Assembly (NCBI GenBank): GCA_009845425.1
Contig: VXZQ01000014.1
Location: forward strand, 1 to 64,000
Direction: 5' to 3'
Length of the DNA: 64,000 nt
Source of the DNA: Holophagales bacterium
GTDB taxonomy: Bacteria > Acidobacteriota > Thermoanaerobaculia > Multivoradales > Multivoraceae
In this document: positions 1 through 9,047 of the stretch, piece by piece
Numbering within the stretch: position 1 is the first letter of the stretch
How the letters are laid out: each line of letters starts with the position of its first letter
Notes under the pieces: generated by a model
Seen by the model: the letters and a program-made list of their open reading frames with translations, nothing else
Databases searched by the model: none
What the model was told of the DNA's origin: nothing
Translations under genes and position numbers: made by a program

Positions 1-977
1 CCCCACCTGCACCCGCCCAATCGGACCCCGCCGCCACCGCCGAGCCGCAGAAGGTCCTCTTCGACTGCGACATCGGTTCGGACATCGACGACGCCTACGC
101 GCTGGCTCTGCTGCTCGCGAGCCCGGAGATCGAGCTCGTCGGGGTCACGGTCGGGCACGCGCGCACGGCGGACCGGGCGCCCCTGGCGCTACGCATGCTC
201 TGGGAGACCGGGCTGGAGCACATCCCGGTCCATGTCGGCCGGAAGACGGCGCTGGTCGTGACGCGCGACGGGACGCCCCACGAGCAGTTCAGCGAGGCGC
301 CGTACCAGCGGCAGTTCCACTGGGCGCGCGGCTTCGACGAGTTGAAGCCCCGGGCGCAGCCGGCAGCCGAGTTCATCGTGGACACGCTGAACGCCGCGCC
401 GGGAGAGATCACGCTGCTCACCGTCGGTCCGGTCACGAACATCGGCGACGCGCTGGAGCTCGACCCGGACGTTCTCAAGAAGGCGAAGCGGGTCGTCTCG
501 ATGTACGGCTCGATCCGATCCGGCTACGACGGCGGCGACGCGCAGCGCGAGTGGAACGTTCTTGCCGACGCTGCTTCGTCGAAGGTCTTCGATGCGGGGG
601 TGCAGGCCGGCGGCGCCGATGTCGTTTACATACCGCTCGACGTGACGGACCACGTGCGCCTCGACGCGGACCGGCGACTCCACCTGTACATGCGGGACAC
701 GCCGCTGACCGACGCGGTTACGGCGCTCTACTCGCTTTGGCGGAACGAGGAGCGGAACCAGACCACGCCGCGCCTGTTCGACGCAGTCGCCGTCGGCTAC
801 CTCCTCTGGCCTGACCTGTTCGGCCTCGAGCAGGGCCGCGTCACGGTCGACGAACGGAGCATGACCCTGTTCGAGCCCGGCGGTGAACCCGCTTCGACTG
901 TCGCGCTCGAGATCGACGACGCCGGGTTCATCGAGCGGATGGTCGCCCGCTTCCTGGAGCAGAACCTCCGCCGCTAA
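1..977 (+). CDS. Nucleoside hydrolase (IUNH family), 5' truncated by window edge
   Basis: The reading frame is already open at base 3, so the start lies outside the window; the internal ATG at 195 falls after the active-site motif and is not the start. The visible product opens with a Pro/Ala-rich linker and then the family signature DCDIGSDIDDAYAL, the calcium- and ribose-binding Asp cluster of inosine-uridine nucleoside N-ribohydrolases. These enzymes split a nucleoside into base and ribose. The linker suggests an exported protein with its signal peptide upstream. Near the C-terminus, RLFDAVAVGYLLWP corresponds to the usual HDxxAV motif but has Phe in place of the catalytic His, so substrate range or activity may differ. 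The 3' end overlaps the convergent CoxE-like gene by about 50 bp. The family call is firm; the substrate is unknown. Confidence 0.88.
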   Translation, partial: PPAPAQSDPAATAEPQKVLFDCDIGSDIDDAYALALLLASPEIELVGVTVGHARTADRAPLALRMLWETGLEHIPVHVGRKTALVVTRDGTPHEQFSEAPYQRQFHWARGFDELKPRAQPAAEFIVDTLNAAPGEITLLTVGPVTNIGDALELDPDVLKKAKRVVSMYGSIRSGYDGGDAQREWNVLADAASSKVFDAGVQAGGADVVYIPLDVTDHVRLDADRRLHLYMRDTPLTDAVTALYSLWRNEERNQTTPRLFDAVAVGYLLWPDLFGLEQGRVTVDERSMTLFEPGGEPASTVALEIDDAGFIERMVARFLEQNLRR

Positions 978-2154
978 AGAGCAGATCCCCCAACTGCTCC
1001 AAACTGGCCAGGTTGTGCACCGGCAGGAAGTCGTCGACGTGGGGGAGCGCGGCCACGATGCCGCGGGTCAGCGGCTGGTAGTCCGGTGAGCCGAGCAGCG
1101 GGTTGAGCCAGATCAGGCGATGGCAACTCCGGTGCAGGCGTTCCATCTCGTGGCCCAGGAGGTCGATGTCGCCGCGGTCCCAGCCGTCGCTGATGATCAG
1201 GACGGCGGCGCCCTGGCCGAGCAGGCGGCGGCTCCAGGTGAAGTTGAACTCGCGCAGCGCGTCGCCGGTCCGGGTGCCGCCGCCCCAGTCCTCGATGCGA
1301 TGGGCCGCGGCCTGGAGGGCGCGGTCGACATCGCGTTCGGCCAGCTCCTGGGTGAGGCGAGTCAACCGCGTACCGAAGGCGAACGCTTCGACCCGCGAGA
1401 TGCCCGGGTCGGCCGAGCGGGGGTGGGAGACAGCGTAGATGAAGTGGAGCAGCAGGCGCGAGTAGGGCTCCATCGACCCGGAGATGTCGCATAGCAGGAC
1501 CAGCGGCCGCCGCCGGTGCTTGCGGCCGCGGCGGACCAGGTCGATCATCTCGCCGCCCTGGGTCAGGCTGCGCCGCAGCGTCCGGCGCAGGTCGAGCCGG
1601 TGGCCGTGGCGATCCGGCCGGAGACGCCGGGTGCGGCGCGTGTCGAGCCGCCAGTGCATCGTCGCCATCAAACGCTTGATCTCGTCCAGCTCCTCGCCCT
1701 CGAGCTGGGCGAAATCCTTCTGCCGCAGCGCTTCCCGGGCGCTGTAGAGCTGGGCCCGGGCGGTGCGGTCGCGGTCGTCCGCGCGGTCGTCGCCCGCGTC
1801 GCTGTCGTTGAGCGCCAGCTTCTGGATCGCGGCCCGCTTCGTCCGCTCGGTCCGGCGCTGGATCATCAGCCCCAGTTCGAGCTGTTCGAGCTCGCGCGGG
1901 TCGCGGGCCTGCCAGAACAGCTCGAAGGCCTTGTTGAACCACGGAAGGTCGCGTCGCCGGCTGACCAGGACCGCCCGGGCCGCCGCCTTCACGTCACGCT
2001 TGCGGGCGAGGTCCACGAGTTCGAGCGCTGCCACCCAGTCGCGGAGTTGGGTCGGCGTCACGTCCAGGCTGCCGACCCGCAGCAGCCGGCCGAAGAGGAC
2101 GATGTTGCGGAGCAGGTGGCCGCGGGTGGCCGCGGCCCCGACGCTGCTAGTCAC
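928..2154 (-). CDS. VWA-domain protein, CoxE-like
   Basis: A 408-residue protein with a basic, Arg-rich N-terminal half and a C-terminal von Willebrand A domain. The MIDAS motif is in LLCDISGSMEPYS (DxSxS), followed by a GGGTRTGDAL segment carrying the conserved Thr. This is the CoxE layout; CoxE works with the MoxR ATPase CoxD in maturing the metal centre of carbon monoxide dehydrogenase in carboxydotrophs. The start is GTG at 2154 and overlaps the stop of the upstream MoxR ATPase by 8 bp, so the two are translationally coupled. The structural cox-type genes lie about 28 kb away in this window. The role in Mo-hydroxylase maturation is inferred from the family pair; other MoxR-VWA pairs serve different targets. 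Confidence 0.85.
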   Translation of the reverse strand: MTSSVGAAATRGHLLRNIVLFGRLLRVGSLDVTPTQLRDWVAALELVDLARKRDVKAAARAVLVSRRRDLPWFNKAFELFWQARDPRELEQLELGLMIQRRTERTKRAAIQKLALNDSDAGDDRADDRDRTARAQLYSAREALRQKDFAQLEGEELDEIKRLMATMHWRLDTRRTRRLRPDRHGHRLDLRRTLRRSLTQGGEMIDLVRRGRKHRRRPLVLLCDISGSMEPYSRLLLHFIYAVSHPRSADPGISRVEAFAFGTRLTRLTQELAERDVDRALQAAAHRIEDWGGGTRTGDALREFNFTWSRRLLGQGAAVLIISDGWDRGDIDLLGHEMERLHRSCHRLIWLNPLLGSPDYQPLTRGIVAALPHVDDFLPVHNLASLEQLGDLLFSGGGSAPGSGRPSAR

Positions 2155-3097
2155 CGTTCGACTGGCTCTTCCGGAGCAGCCGGCGGACCGCCTCGTCGTC
2201 GATCTTGTCCAGGTCGTCCTGGTACTTGAGCAGCACGCCCAGGGTGTCGCGGAGGATGTCGTCGGAGAGGGTCTCCTGGTCGAGGGCGATCAGGGCGTTC
2301 GTCCAGTCCAGGGTTTCGGCGACGCCCGGCTGCTTGAACAGGTCCTCCTCCCGCAGTGCCTGGACAAGGCGGACGATCTCGGCGGCGAAGTGCTTGGGCG
2401 CCTCGGGGACGCGGCGCAGGACGATCTGGACCTCTTTCTCGTAGTCCGGGAAATCGATCCAGTGGTAGAGGCAGCGGCGCTTGAGCGCGTCGTGGACCTC
2501 GCGGGTGCGGTTAGAGGTGACGACGGCGACCGGCGGCGTCTCGGCGGCGACGGTGCCGATCTCCGGAATCGTGATCTGGAAGTCGGCCAGGATCTCGAGC
2601 AGGTAGGCCTCGAACTCCTCATCGGCCCGGTCCAGCTCGTCGATCAGCAGGACCGGCGGGGCGTCGCCTCTTCGACTCTGCCGGACCGCCCGCAGCAGGG
2701 GCCGTTCGAGCAGGAAGTCGGAGGAGAAGACGTCGTCGACCACGGTGCGGGCGTCGCCGCCGCCGGCCGCCTCCAGGCCGCGCAGGTGGAGCAGTTGCCG
2801 CCGGTAGTTCCACTCGTAGACGGCGGTCGAGACGTCGAGCCCCTCGTAGCACTGGAGCCGGATCAGCTCGGAGCCGAGGCAGCGGGCAAGGGCCTTGGCG
2901 ACTTCCGTCTTGCCGACGCCGGGCTCGCCCTCCAGGAAGATCGGCTTTCCCATGCTGAGCGACAGGTAGATCGCGGTGGCGAGGTCGCGCTCGGCGATGT
3001 AGTCCTCGGCGCGGAGCGCCGCGATCACCGCGTCGACGTCGGAGAAACCACTGTTGGGCGGCGAAGACGAGCGCCGGAAGTCGGGTGAGATCGTCAT
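2147..3097 (-). CDS. MoxR-family AAA+ ATPase, CoxD-like
   Basis: A 316-residue AAA+ ATPase with Walker A GEPGVGKTE, Walker B LLIDELDRAD and a sensor-1 segment VVTSNRTRE, the order seen in MoxR proteins. MoxR ATPases act as chaperones that insert metals or remodel partner enzymes, normally with a VWA protein; here the VWA partner follows directly with an 8-bp overlap. The lid region contains the charged helix expected of the family (EEDLFKQPGVAETLDWTNAL). The ATG start at 3097 precedes a short Ser/Pro-rich leader. The 153-bp gap upstream holds GC-rich hairpin sequence but no promoter I can define. Its likely client is a CoxL-type enzyme, but that is inference. Confidence 0.88.
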   Translation of the reverse strand: MTISPDFRRSSSPPNSGFSDVDAVIAALRAEDYIAERDLATAIYLSLSMGKPIFLEGEPGVGKTEVAKALARCLGSELIRLQCYEGLDVSTAVYEWNYRRQLLHLRGLEAAGGGDARTVVDDVFSSDFLLERPLLRAVRQSRRGDAPPVLLIDELDRADEEFEAYLLEILADFQITIPEIGTVAAETPPVAVVTSNRTREVHDALKRRCLYHWIDFPDYEKEVQIVLRRVPEAPKHFAAEIVRLVQALREEDLFKQPGVAETLDWTNALIALDQETLSDDILRDTLGVLLKYQDDLDKIDDEAVRRLLRKSQSNGD

Positions 3098-3250
3098 GGC
3101 GGTGGAGGCGGCGGCAGGCTATCGCAGGCCGAGTGGCCGCCTGCGGCGGATGCCGGCCAGAACCCGGCTGGCGCGTCCTCGCGCCAACCGCGTCACAGTC
3201 CGAGCGCCCGTCATCGGGCGGTCGGATGTCAGGCCGGCGCACCCAGTGGT

Positions 3251-4738
3251 TTACAGGTCGATGATCGCGTCGATCTCGTCGGGCAATGGCCTGGGCTTCG
3301 ACAGCAGGGAGATGCCGAAGAAGAGGGTCAGCGAAACCAGGAGCGAGATGGCGCCGCCGTGGATGCCGTGGGGGACGCTGATGTCCCTGAGCTCGATGAT
3401 GAAGTTGACGAGCAGACCCGAGACGATCGCCACGTTCGCAGCCAGCGGGGTCGCCCGTTTCCAGTTGAAGCCGATCGCCACGGTAGGCACGAGCGCCGCC
3501 GCGAACGTGCCCCAGCCGAAGGTGCCGAGCAGGGCGACCAGGTCCGAGCTCGAGAGGCTCACGAAGAGCGCCGCGAAGACGGCCAGGATGAGGGTCGCTA
3601 CCCGGGCCCAGAACAGTTCCTTCCTGAGCGGTTTGCCGGTGATCGCCTTGGGGATGTCGTGGATGATCGCGGCCGCGCCGATGTTCAGGAAGCCGTCCGC
3701 CGTCGACATGATCGCGGCGAACAGCCCGGCGAAGACGACGCCGGCGAGGATCGGGTGGGCGTAGGACTGGAGGAAGGCGTAGGCCGCGTCGTCGGGCTGG
3801 CCGAGCTCGGCGTGGTCGCCGGCCACGACCAGCGCCCGCATCGCGAAGCCGATCGCGATCCACAGCAGCGCCGCGAGGAAGCCGGCGATCGCGCTGACGA
3901 GGAAGATCTGCTTGAACTGGCGGATCCGCTTGTTCATCATCAGCTTGGTGATGATGTGCGGCTGGCCGCAGGCGCCGACCACGAACAGGAGGTAGTAGGA
4001 CAGCGCCCCCATGATGCCGAGGGTGCCCCAGGGGCCGATTGCCTCCGGGTCGTCGTTCACGAGCGTCATCGCGCCTCCGCCGACGCCGCCGTCGACCGCC
4101 TGGATCGCCGCGATCAGCACCAGCACTCCTGCCGTCGCCATCACCGCGCCCTGCACGACGTCGGTGTAGACGCCGGCGATGATGCCGCCGGTGACGCAGT
4201 AGAAGACGAGGACCGCGACGGAGATCCCCATCGCGACGCCGAGGCTGACGTGCGGGACCCAGTCGACGCTGTTCAGGATTTCCTGCAGCACGACCGCCAT
4301 CGCCATGATCTGCGCCGCCAGGTAGCCGACGACGCCGAGGATGATCGCCACCGCGGTCAGGAACCGGCTCGTCTCGCTCTGGTACCGCAGCGCCACCGTG
4401 TCGGGCAGCGACACCGTCTGGTACACCTCCGAGAAGATGCGCAGCCGCTTCGCGACCAGGAAGAAGGTGAAGCAGGAAGCCACCGTGCCGCAAACGATCA
4501 TCCACACGGAACTCATGCCCTGGGCGTAGACGAGGCCCGGGCCACCGACGAAGCCGAAGCCGGAGAGCGTGCTGGAGAAGAGGGCGAACGCGGTGACGAT
4601 GATGCCCAGTTCGCGGCCGGCCATGAAGAAGTCCTGGGACGACTTCGTGCGTCTGAGCGCCCAGACGCCGACACCGATGCACAGCGCGAAGTAGATGAGG
4701 AGGCAGGTCAGGACGACCGCGTTGCGACTCTCCTCCAT
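3251..4738 (-). CDS. Sodium:solute symporter (SSS family)
   Basis: A 495-residue, strongly hydrophobic protein with about 13 predicted membrane spans. It starts with a helix followed by RRTKSSQDFFMAGRELG, the loop typical of SSS/PutP-type transporters, and contains the family-like GFGFVGGPGLVYAQG and SLPDTVALRY segments. SSS proteins import sugars, amino acids, organic acids or vitamins using the sodium gradient. The start overlaps the stop of the upstream membrane gene by one base (TGATG), so the two are cotranslated. The paired small membrane protein suggests a two-component arrangement. I cannot assign the substrate. Confidence 0.9.
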   Translation of the reverse strand: MEESRNAVVLTCLLIYFALCIGVGVWALRRTKSSQDFFMAGRELGIIVTAFALFSSTLSGFGFVGGPGLVYAQGMSSVWMIVCGTVASCFTFFLVAKRLRIFSEVYQTVSLPDTVALRYQSETSRFLTAVAIILGVVGYLAAQIMAMAVVLQEILNSVDWVPHVSLGVAMGISVAVLVFYCVTGGIIAGVYTDVVQGAVMATAGVLVLIAAIQAVDGGVGGGAMTLVNDDPEAIGPWGTLGIMGALSYYLLFVVGACGQPHIITKLMMNKRIRQFKQIFLVSAIAGFLAALLWIAIGFAMRALVVAGDHAELGQPDDAAYAFLQSYAHPILAGVVFAGLFAAIMSTADGFLNIGAAAIIHDIPKAITGKPLRKELFWARVATLILAVFAALFVSLSSSDLVALLGTFGWGTFAAALVPTVAIGFNWKRATPLAANVAIVSGLLVNFIIELRDISVPHGIHGGAISLLVSLTLFFGISLLSKPRPLPDEIDAIIDL

Positions 4739-5316
4739 CAGCCGGCCTCAGCTTCCTTCCGTCGCTGGGCCGCGGCGAGTTCGGCCACCTTCCGTTCATC
4801 CTCTTCGGTGAAGAACCAGCGGTCGAAGATCCGCATGTAGACGAACATGAGGTAGGCCGGGAACGGCCAGACCGCGTAGAACACCCAGGCGGTCGGCCTG
4901 GGGAAACCCAGGAACAGCGCGTGGGTCTCGCCGCCGGCGTAGCGCTGGTAGGAGAAGACGAGGGCGGTGAAGATCGCCGCCAGGACCAGAGTGGCGAACA
5001 CCAGCGGTCCGCGGGCCGGTCCAAGGGAAGCGCCTCCGTTCCGGCGCCGCTCCATCCCCATCGCCAGGCAGCCGCCGAAGAAGAGCACCTGGAAGAGGAT
5101 GAAGGCCCAGCCGATCCAGAGCGTGCGTGCGTGACGCTCCGCGCCCGGGCCGCCCTGTCGCATGGTGGAGAAGCGGTCGTGCTCGAAGCCGCTGGTGCTC
5201 ACGATCTGCTCCGCCGCGCCGTCCTGCAGCACCACTTCCGCTGGCGCGACGAAGGCCGCGCCGACGGCCAGGCACATGCCGATCAGCGTGAGGAAAACGA
5301 ACCAGTGGAGCTTCAT
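4738..5316 (-). CDS. Small four-helix membrane protein paired with SSS symporter
   Basis: A protein of about 192 residues starting at MKLHWFVFLTLIG (ATG at 5316). The frame stays open upstream to 5424, but that extension is low-complexity and would run into the divergent ABC gene region. I see four hydrophobic segments, at roughly residues 5-25, 70-92, 103-123 and 137-160, separated by a soluble loop after the first. The C-terminus is charged and probably helical (EEDERKVAELAAAQRRKEAEAG). I do not recognise the family. The one-base overlap with the downstream sodium:solute symporter suggests it is an accessory subunit, by analogy with other symporters that carry a small membrane partner. Confidence 0.7.
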   Translation of the reverse strand: MKLHWFVFLTLIGMCLAVGAAFVAPAEVVLQDGAAEQIVSTSGFEHDRFSTMRQGGPGAERHARTLWIGWAFILFQVLFFGGCLAMGMERRRNGGASLGPARGPLVFATLVLAAIFTALVFSYQRYAGGETHALFLGFPRPTAWVFYAVWPFPAYLMFVYMRIFDRWFFTEEDERKVAELAAAQRRKEAEAG

Positions 5317-5405
5317 GTGGTGGCGCGCTGGGAGCGGGAGAAAGCCGCGGCAGCCTACCCCAAACTGCGGCAGCAGGGGCTGCCTCGTTGCTATGGTCCC
5401 CCGCC

Positions 5406-7175
5406 ATGGAGGGTGCCTCGGCACAGGCAGACAAGCCGCTCCGCCGCCTGCTGGCCTACATGCGTCTGGCCCCCGGCGGCTACGTCCTGGGCGGGGTCCT
5501 CACCCTCCTCTACGCGGTCTTCTTCCAGCTCATCCCGCTGGCGATCCGGGACATCGTCGCCGCGTTCGAAGACGCCCCGGACGCGGTCGGGCGCGCGATT
5601 CTCTGGCTGGTCGCCGCCTCGGTTCTTCTGGCTTTGGCGCGGCTGTTCTCGCGCATCGTCATGTTCAACATCGGCCGGCAGATCGAGTTCCGTATCCGCA
5701 ACGACTACTTCGCCCATCTACAGAGCCTGCCCCAATCCTTCTACCTCGCTCACCGCACCGGCGATCTCATGTCGCGGGCCGTGAACGACATCAACAGCAT
5801 CCGGATGTTCCTGGGGATGGGGTTGCTGAACCTGCTGCAGACGCCGGTGCTGTTCGCGGGCGCCCTGGTCGTGCTGCTGCCCGTGGACGCGATGCTGACT
5901 CTCTGTGCGCTGGGGCCCTTCCCGCTCTTCGTCCTGATCACCCGCCACTACAGCCGCTACATGTTCCAGGCCAACCTGGCCGGCCAGGAACAGCTCGGCA
6001 AGGTCTCGACGGTCGTGCAGGAGAACGCCTCGGGCGCGCTGGTGGTCAAGGCCTACGACCTGTCCAACCTGGAGCGCGACCGCTTCGAGGACCAGAACCA
6101 GGAGCTCTTCCGGCGGATGATGAAGGTCGGAGTCATGCAGACGACGATGTTCGCCAGTGTCAGCCTGGTGCCGGCCCTCTCGGCTGCCGTCGTTCTGTGG
6201 CTGGGTGGCCAGCGGGTCCAGACCGGCCTGCTCGGCACAGAGGACCTGTGGCTGTTCTGGGGCCTGATCGGCATGCTCACCTTCCCGACGATGATGCTGG
6301 GCTTCGTCGTGTCGATCACCCAGCGCGGCCTCGCGGCGCTGGAGCGGCTGGGCGCCGTGCTGGACATCGTGCCGTCGATCCGCGACCGTGAGGATGTGGC
6401 GGCCGTCCCGGAGATCAAGGGGCGGGTCGAGTTCAGGAACCTCTCGTTCACCTATCCGGGCAGCTACGTGCCGGCGCTCAAGGGGGTTGATCTGACCGTT
6501 GAGGCCGGCAGCACGGTCGGCATCGTGGGCCCCGTCGGCTCCGGCAAAACGACCCTGGTCAGCCTGGTGCCGAGGCTCCTGGAGGTCGACGACGGCGCGA
6601 TCCTGATCGACAGCGTGGATCTCAACCGGATGCCCGTCCATCTGCTGCGTTCGAGCATCGCCATGGTGCCGCAGGACAGCTTCCTGTTTTCGATCTCCGT
6701 GGCCGAGAACATCCGCTACGGCGTACCCGACGCTCACCTTGCGGAGGTGAGGAGGGCGGCTGCCCGGGCCCAGGTCGAACGGGAGATCGAGGAGTTCGAG
6801 GACGGTTTCGACACCGTCGTCGGCGAACGCGGGGTCACCCTGTCGGGCGGCCAGCGCCAGCGCGTCGCCCTGGCACGGGCGATGATCCTGCGTCCGTCGA
6901 TCCTCATCCTCGACGATTCCCTCTCGAGCGTCGACCACGGCACCGAGGAGGCGATCCTGGGCGACCTGGAGGGCCGGCGGCGCGGCCGCACCTGCTTCAT
7001 CGTGGCGCACCGGATCTCGGCCGTGCGGCACGCGGATCAGATCGTCGTGCTCGAGAACGGCCGGATCACCGAGCGCGGCACGCACCGCGAGCTCGTCGAG
7101 CTGGGTGGCTTCTACGCCCGGCTGCACCATCGCCAGGAGCTGCTGTCGGAGCTTGAACTGAAGGAGCCGGCGTGA
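5406..7175 (+). CDS. ABC exporter half-transporter (permease-ATPase), noncanonical Walker B
   Basis: A protein of about 589 residues: an N-terminal six-helix ABC exporter domain followed by a nucleotide-binding domain. Walker A is GPVGSGKTT, the signature motif is LSGGQRQR, Walker B ends in LILDDSLSSVD and the switch is VAHRIS. The residue after Walker B is Asp rather than the catalytic Glu. This is the subunit type that contributes the degenerate ATP site in heterodimeric exporters. It overlaps the next gene by 4 bp (GTGA), and that gene carries the complementary features. I chose ATG 5406 (MEGASAQADK); an in-frame start at 5388 is possible. Lipids, drugs or peptides are the usual substrates; none can be specified here. 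Confidence 0.92.
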   Translation: MEGASAQADKPLRRLLAYMRLAPGGYVLGGVLTLLYAVFFQLIPLAIRDIVAAFEDAPDAVGRAILWLVAASVLLALARLFSRIVMFNIGRQIEFRIRNDYFAHLQSLPQSFYLAHRTGDLMSRAVNDINSIRMFLGMGLLNLLQTPVLFAGALVVLLPVDAMLTLCALGPFPLFVLITRHYSRYMFQANLAGQEQLGKVSTVVQENASGALVVKAYDLSNLERDRFEDQNQELFRRMMKVGVMQTTMFASVSLVPALSAAVVLWLGGQRVQTGLLGTEDLWLFWGLIGMLTFPTMMLGFVVSITQRGLAALERLGAVLDIVPSIRDREDVAAVPEIKGRVEFRNLSFTYPGSYVPALKGVDLTVEAGSTVGIVGPVGSGKTTLVSLVPRLLEVDDGAILIDSVDLNRMPVHLLRSSIAMVPQDSFLFSISVAENIRYGVPDAHLAEVRRAAARAQVEREIEEFEDGFDTVVGERGVTLSGGQRQRVALARAMILRPSILILDDSLSSVDHGTEEAILGDLEGRRRGRTCFIVAHRISAVRHADQIVVLENGRITERGTHRELVELGGFYARLHHRQELLSELELKEPA

Positions 7176-9040
7176 GCGAGGAACGGAGCGAGGCCGCCCA
7201 ACTCGGCCGCGAACGGGACCTCGGCAAGGTCTACGACACGGAGCTGATCAAGCGGCTGTGGCCGTTCATGCGGCCCTACCGCGGTTGGATCGCGTTCAAC
7301 TTCGCCATGATTCCGCCGCGCGCCCTCCTCGAGTTGATGCCGGCGCTGGTCGTCGGCGCGGCACTGAACTACCTGACGGAGGGGGTGACGACGACGGAAG
7401 TGGGGTGGATGGCACCCTTCGTCGTGCCGCGGCTGGGACTCGGGCCCCTGGCCTGGATGTTCGGGCTGGTGTTCCTCATCTCGGTCGTCACGTTGATCGT
7501 CGATTGGCTGCGCGCCTTCTCGATGATCTCGCTCGGCCAGCGCACGGTCCGGGACGTCCGCAGAACGCTGTTCGATCACGTTCAGCGGCTGCCGATGCGC
7601 TTCTTCGACCGCTACCCGGTCGGCCGCCTCGTGACGCGGCTCACGAACGACCTTGAGCACCTGGCGGAGATGTTCTCGGCGGGCGTCATCGCCATGGTCG
7701 CCGACGTGTTCGTCATGATCGTCATTCTCACCATGCTGTTCGCGATCGACCCGCGGCTGGCGCTGGCAGCGCTGGCCCTGGTGCCGGTCCTGGGCATCGC
7801 GGCGGTGATCTTCCGCTACAAGGTGCGGCAGGCCTACCGGGAAGTGCGGGTCAAGATCGCGCGCCTCAACGCCCACCTGCAGGAGACCATCTCCGGCATG
7901 AAGGTGGTCCAGTTGTTCGCCCGCGAACGGCGCAACTTCGAGGACTTCAGGCGCGAGAACGCCTCCCACCGGGACTCCTGGCTGCGCTCGATCCGCTACG
8001 ACGCGCTGCTGTTCTCGACCGTCGACCTGGCGACGAATCTGACCCGGGCGCTCATCTTCTGGTACGGCGCGCAGATGGTGGGCCTGGGCGAGGTCACGCT
8101 CGGCACGATCTACGTGTTCTCCGACTACATGAGCAGGTTCTTCCGGCCGCTGATGGACCTGTCGGCGAAGTACTCGGTGATGCAGTCGTCCATGGCGAGC
8201 GCCGAGCGCGTGTTCCAGCTCCTCGACGAGCCGCGGGAGCCTGAGGGCAAGGCGGAGGCGCCGTCGCCGGGCCCGGCGGCCGCGACGGAGGCGGAGCCGG
8301 GCGGCTCCGAGGTCGAGTTCGACGGCGTGACGTTCGCCTACGGTTCCGAGACGGTGCTGCGTGACGTCTCGTTCCGGGTCGCTGCCGGCGAGAGGGTGGC
8401 GATCGTCGGCCACACCGGGTCCGGCAAGACGACGACACTCAAGCTGCTGGCGCGTCTCTACGAGCTGCAGGAGGGGTCGATCCGGGTCGACGGCAGGGAC
8501 ATCCGGGACATCCCGAAGCCCGAACTGCGGCGGCGGATGGCGTTCGTGCTCCAGGACGTCTTCCTGTTTGACGGCGACCTGCGCTACAACATCGTCCTCG
8601 GCCGCGACGTCGCCGACAACGTGGTCGACGAAGCGGCACGCGCCACCCACGTCGACGACCTGATCGAGCGGCTGCCGAACGGCTGGGCGCACAAGGTCAG
8701 CGAGCGCGGCGTCAACTTCTCGACCGGCCAGCGGCAGTTGCTCTCCTTCGCCCGCGCCCTCGCACGCGAACCCCAGCTCCTGCTCCTCGACGAAGCCACT
8801 TCGAGCGTCGACACGGAAACCGAGGCCCTGATTCAGGACGCCCTCCACCATCTGATGGCGGGCAAGACCTCGATCGTCGTTGCTCACCGCCTGTCGACGA
8901 TCAAGGACGTCGACCGCATCTACGTCTTCCACCACGGCGCCATCTGCGAGCACGGCTCCCACGACGAACTCCTCGACCGCCGCGGCGTCTACTGGCGTCT
9001 CTACCAGTTGCAGTACGCGCAGCAGGAGACGGCGGCGTAG
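7172..9040 (+). CDS. ABC exporter half-transporter (permease-ATPase), canonical Walker B, degenerate signature
   Basis: A 622-residue partner of the preceding gene, starting at GTG 7172 inside the upstream stop (GTGA). It has a six-helix membrane domain, then Walker A GHTGSGKTT, the Q-loop VLQDVFLFDG, Walker B LLLLDEATSSVD with the catalytic Glu, and the H-loop VVAHRLSTI. The signature motif reads FSTGQRQ instead of LSGGQ. A Glu-less Walker B in one half and a poor signature in the other is exactly how the degenerate ATP site is built in heterodimeric exporters such as TM287/288. A Pro/Ala/Glu-rich linker separates the membrane and ATPase domains. The heterodimer call is strong; the substrate is unknown. 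Confidence 0.92.
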   Translation: MSEERSEAAQLGRERDLGKVYDTELIKRLWPFMRPYRGWIAFNFAMIPPRALLELMPALVVGAALNYLTEGVTTTEVGWMAPFVVPRLGLGPLAWMFGLVFLISVVTLIVDWLRAFSMISLGQRTVRDVRRTLFDHVQRLPMRFFDRYPVGRLVTRLTNDLEHLAEMFSAGVIAMVADVFVMIVILTMLFAIDPRLALAALALVPVLGIAAVIFRYKVRQAYREVRVKIARLNAHLQETISGMKVVQLFARERRNFEDFRRENASHRDSWLRSIRYDALLFSTVDLATNLTRALIFWYGAQMVGLGEVTLGTIYVFSDYMSRFFRPLMDLSAKYSVMQSSMASAERVFQLLDEPREPEGKAEAPSPGPAAATEAEPGGSEVEFDGVTFAYGSETVLRDVSFRVAAGERVAIVGHTGSGKTTTLKLLARLYELQEGSIRVDGRDIRDIPKPELRRRMAFVLQDVFLFDGDLRYNIVLGRDVADNVVDEAARATHVDDLIERLPNGWAHKVSERGVNFSTGQRQLLSFARALAREPQLLLLDEATSSVDTETEALIQDALHHLMAGKTSIVVAHRLSTIKDVDRIYVFHHGAICEHGSHDELLDRRGVYWRLYQLQYAQQETAA

Positions 9041-9047
9041 CCCTCCG

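Noticed and set aside
2619..5024. An 801-codon minus-strand open frame
   Set aside because: It is Arg/Pro-rich, out of frame with the MoxR and symporter genes it overlaps, and shows no family motif.
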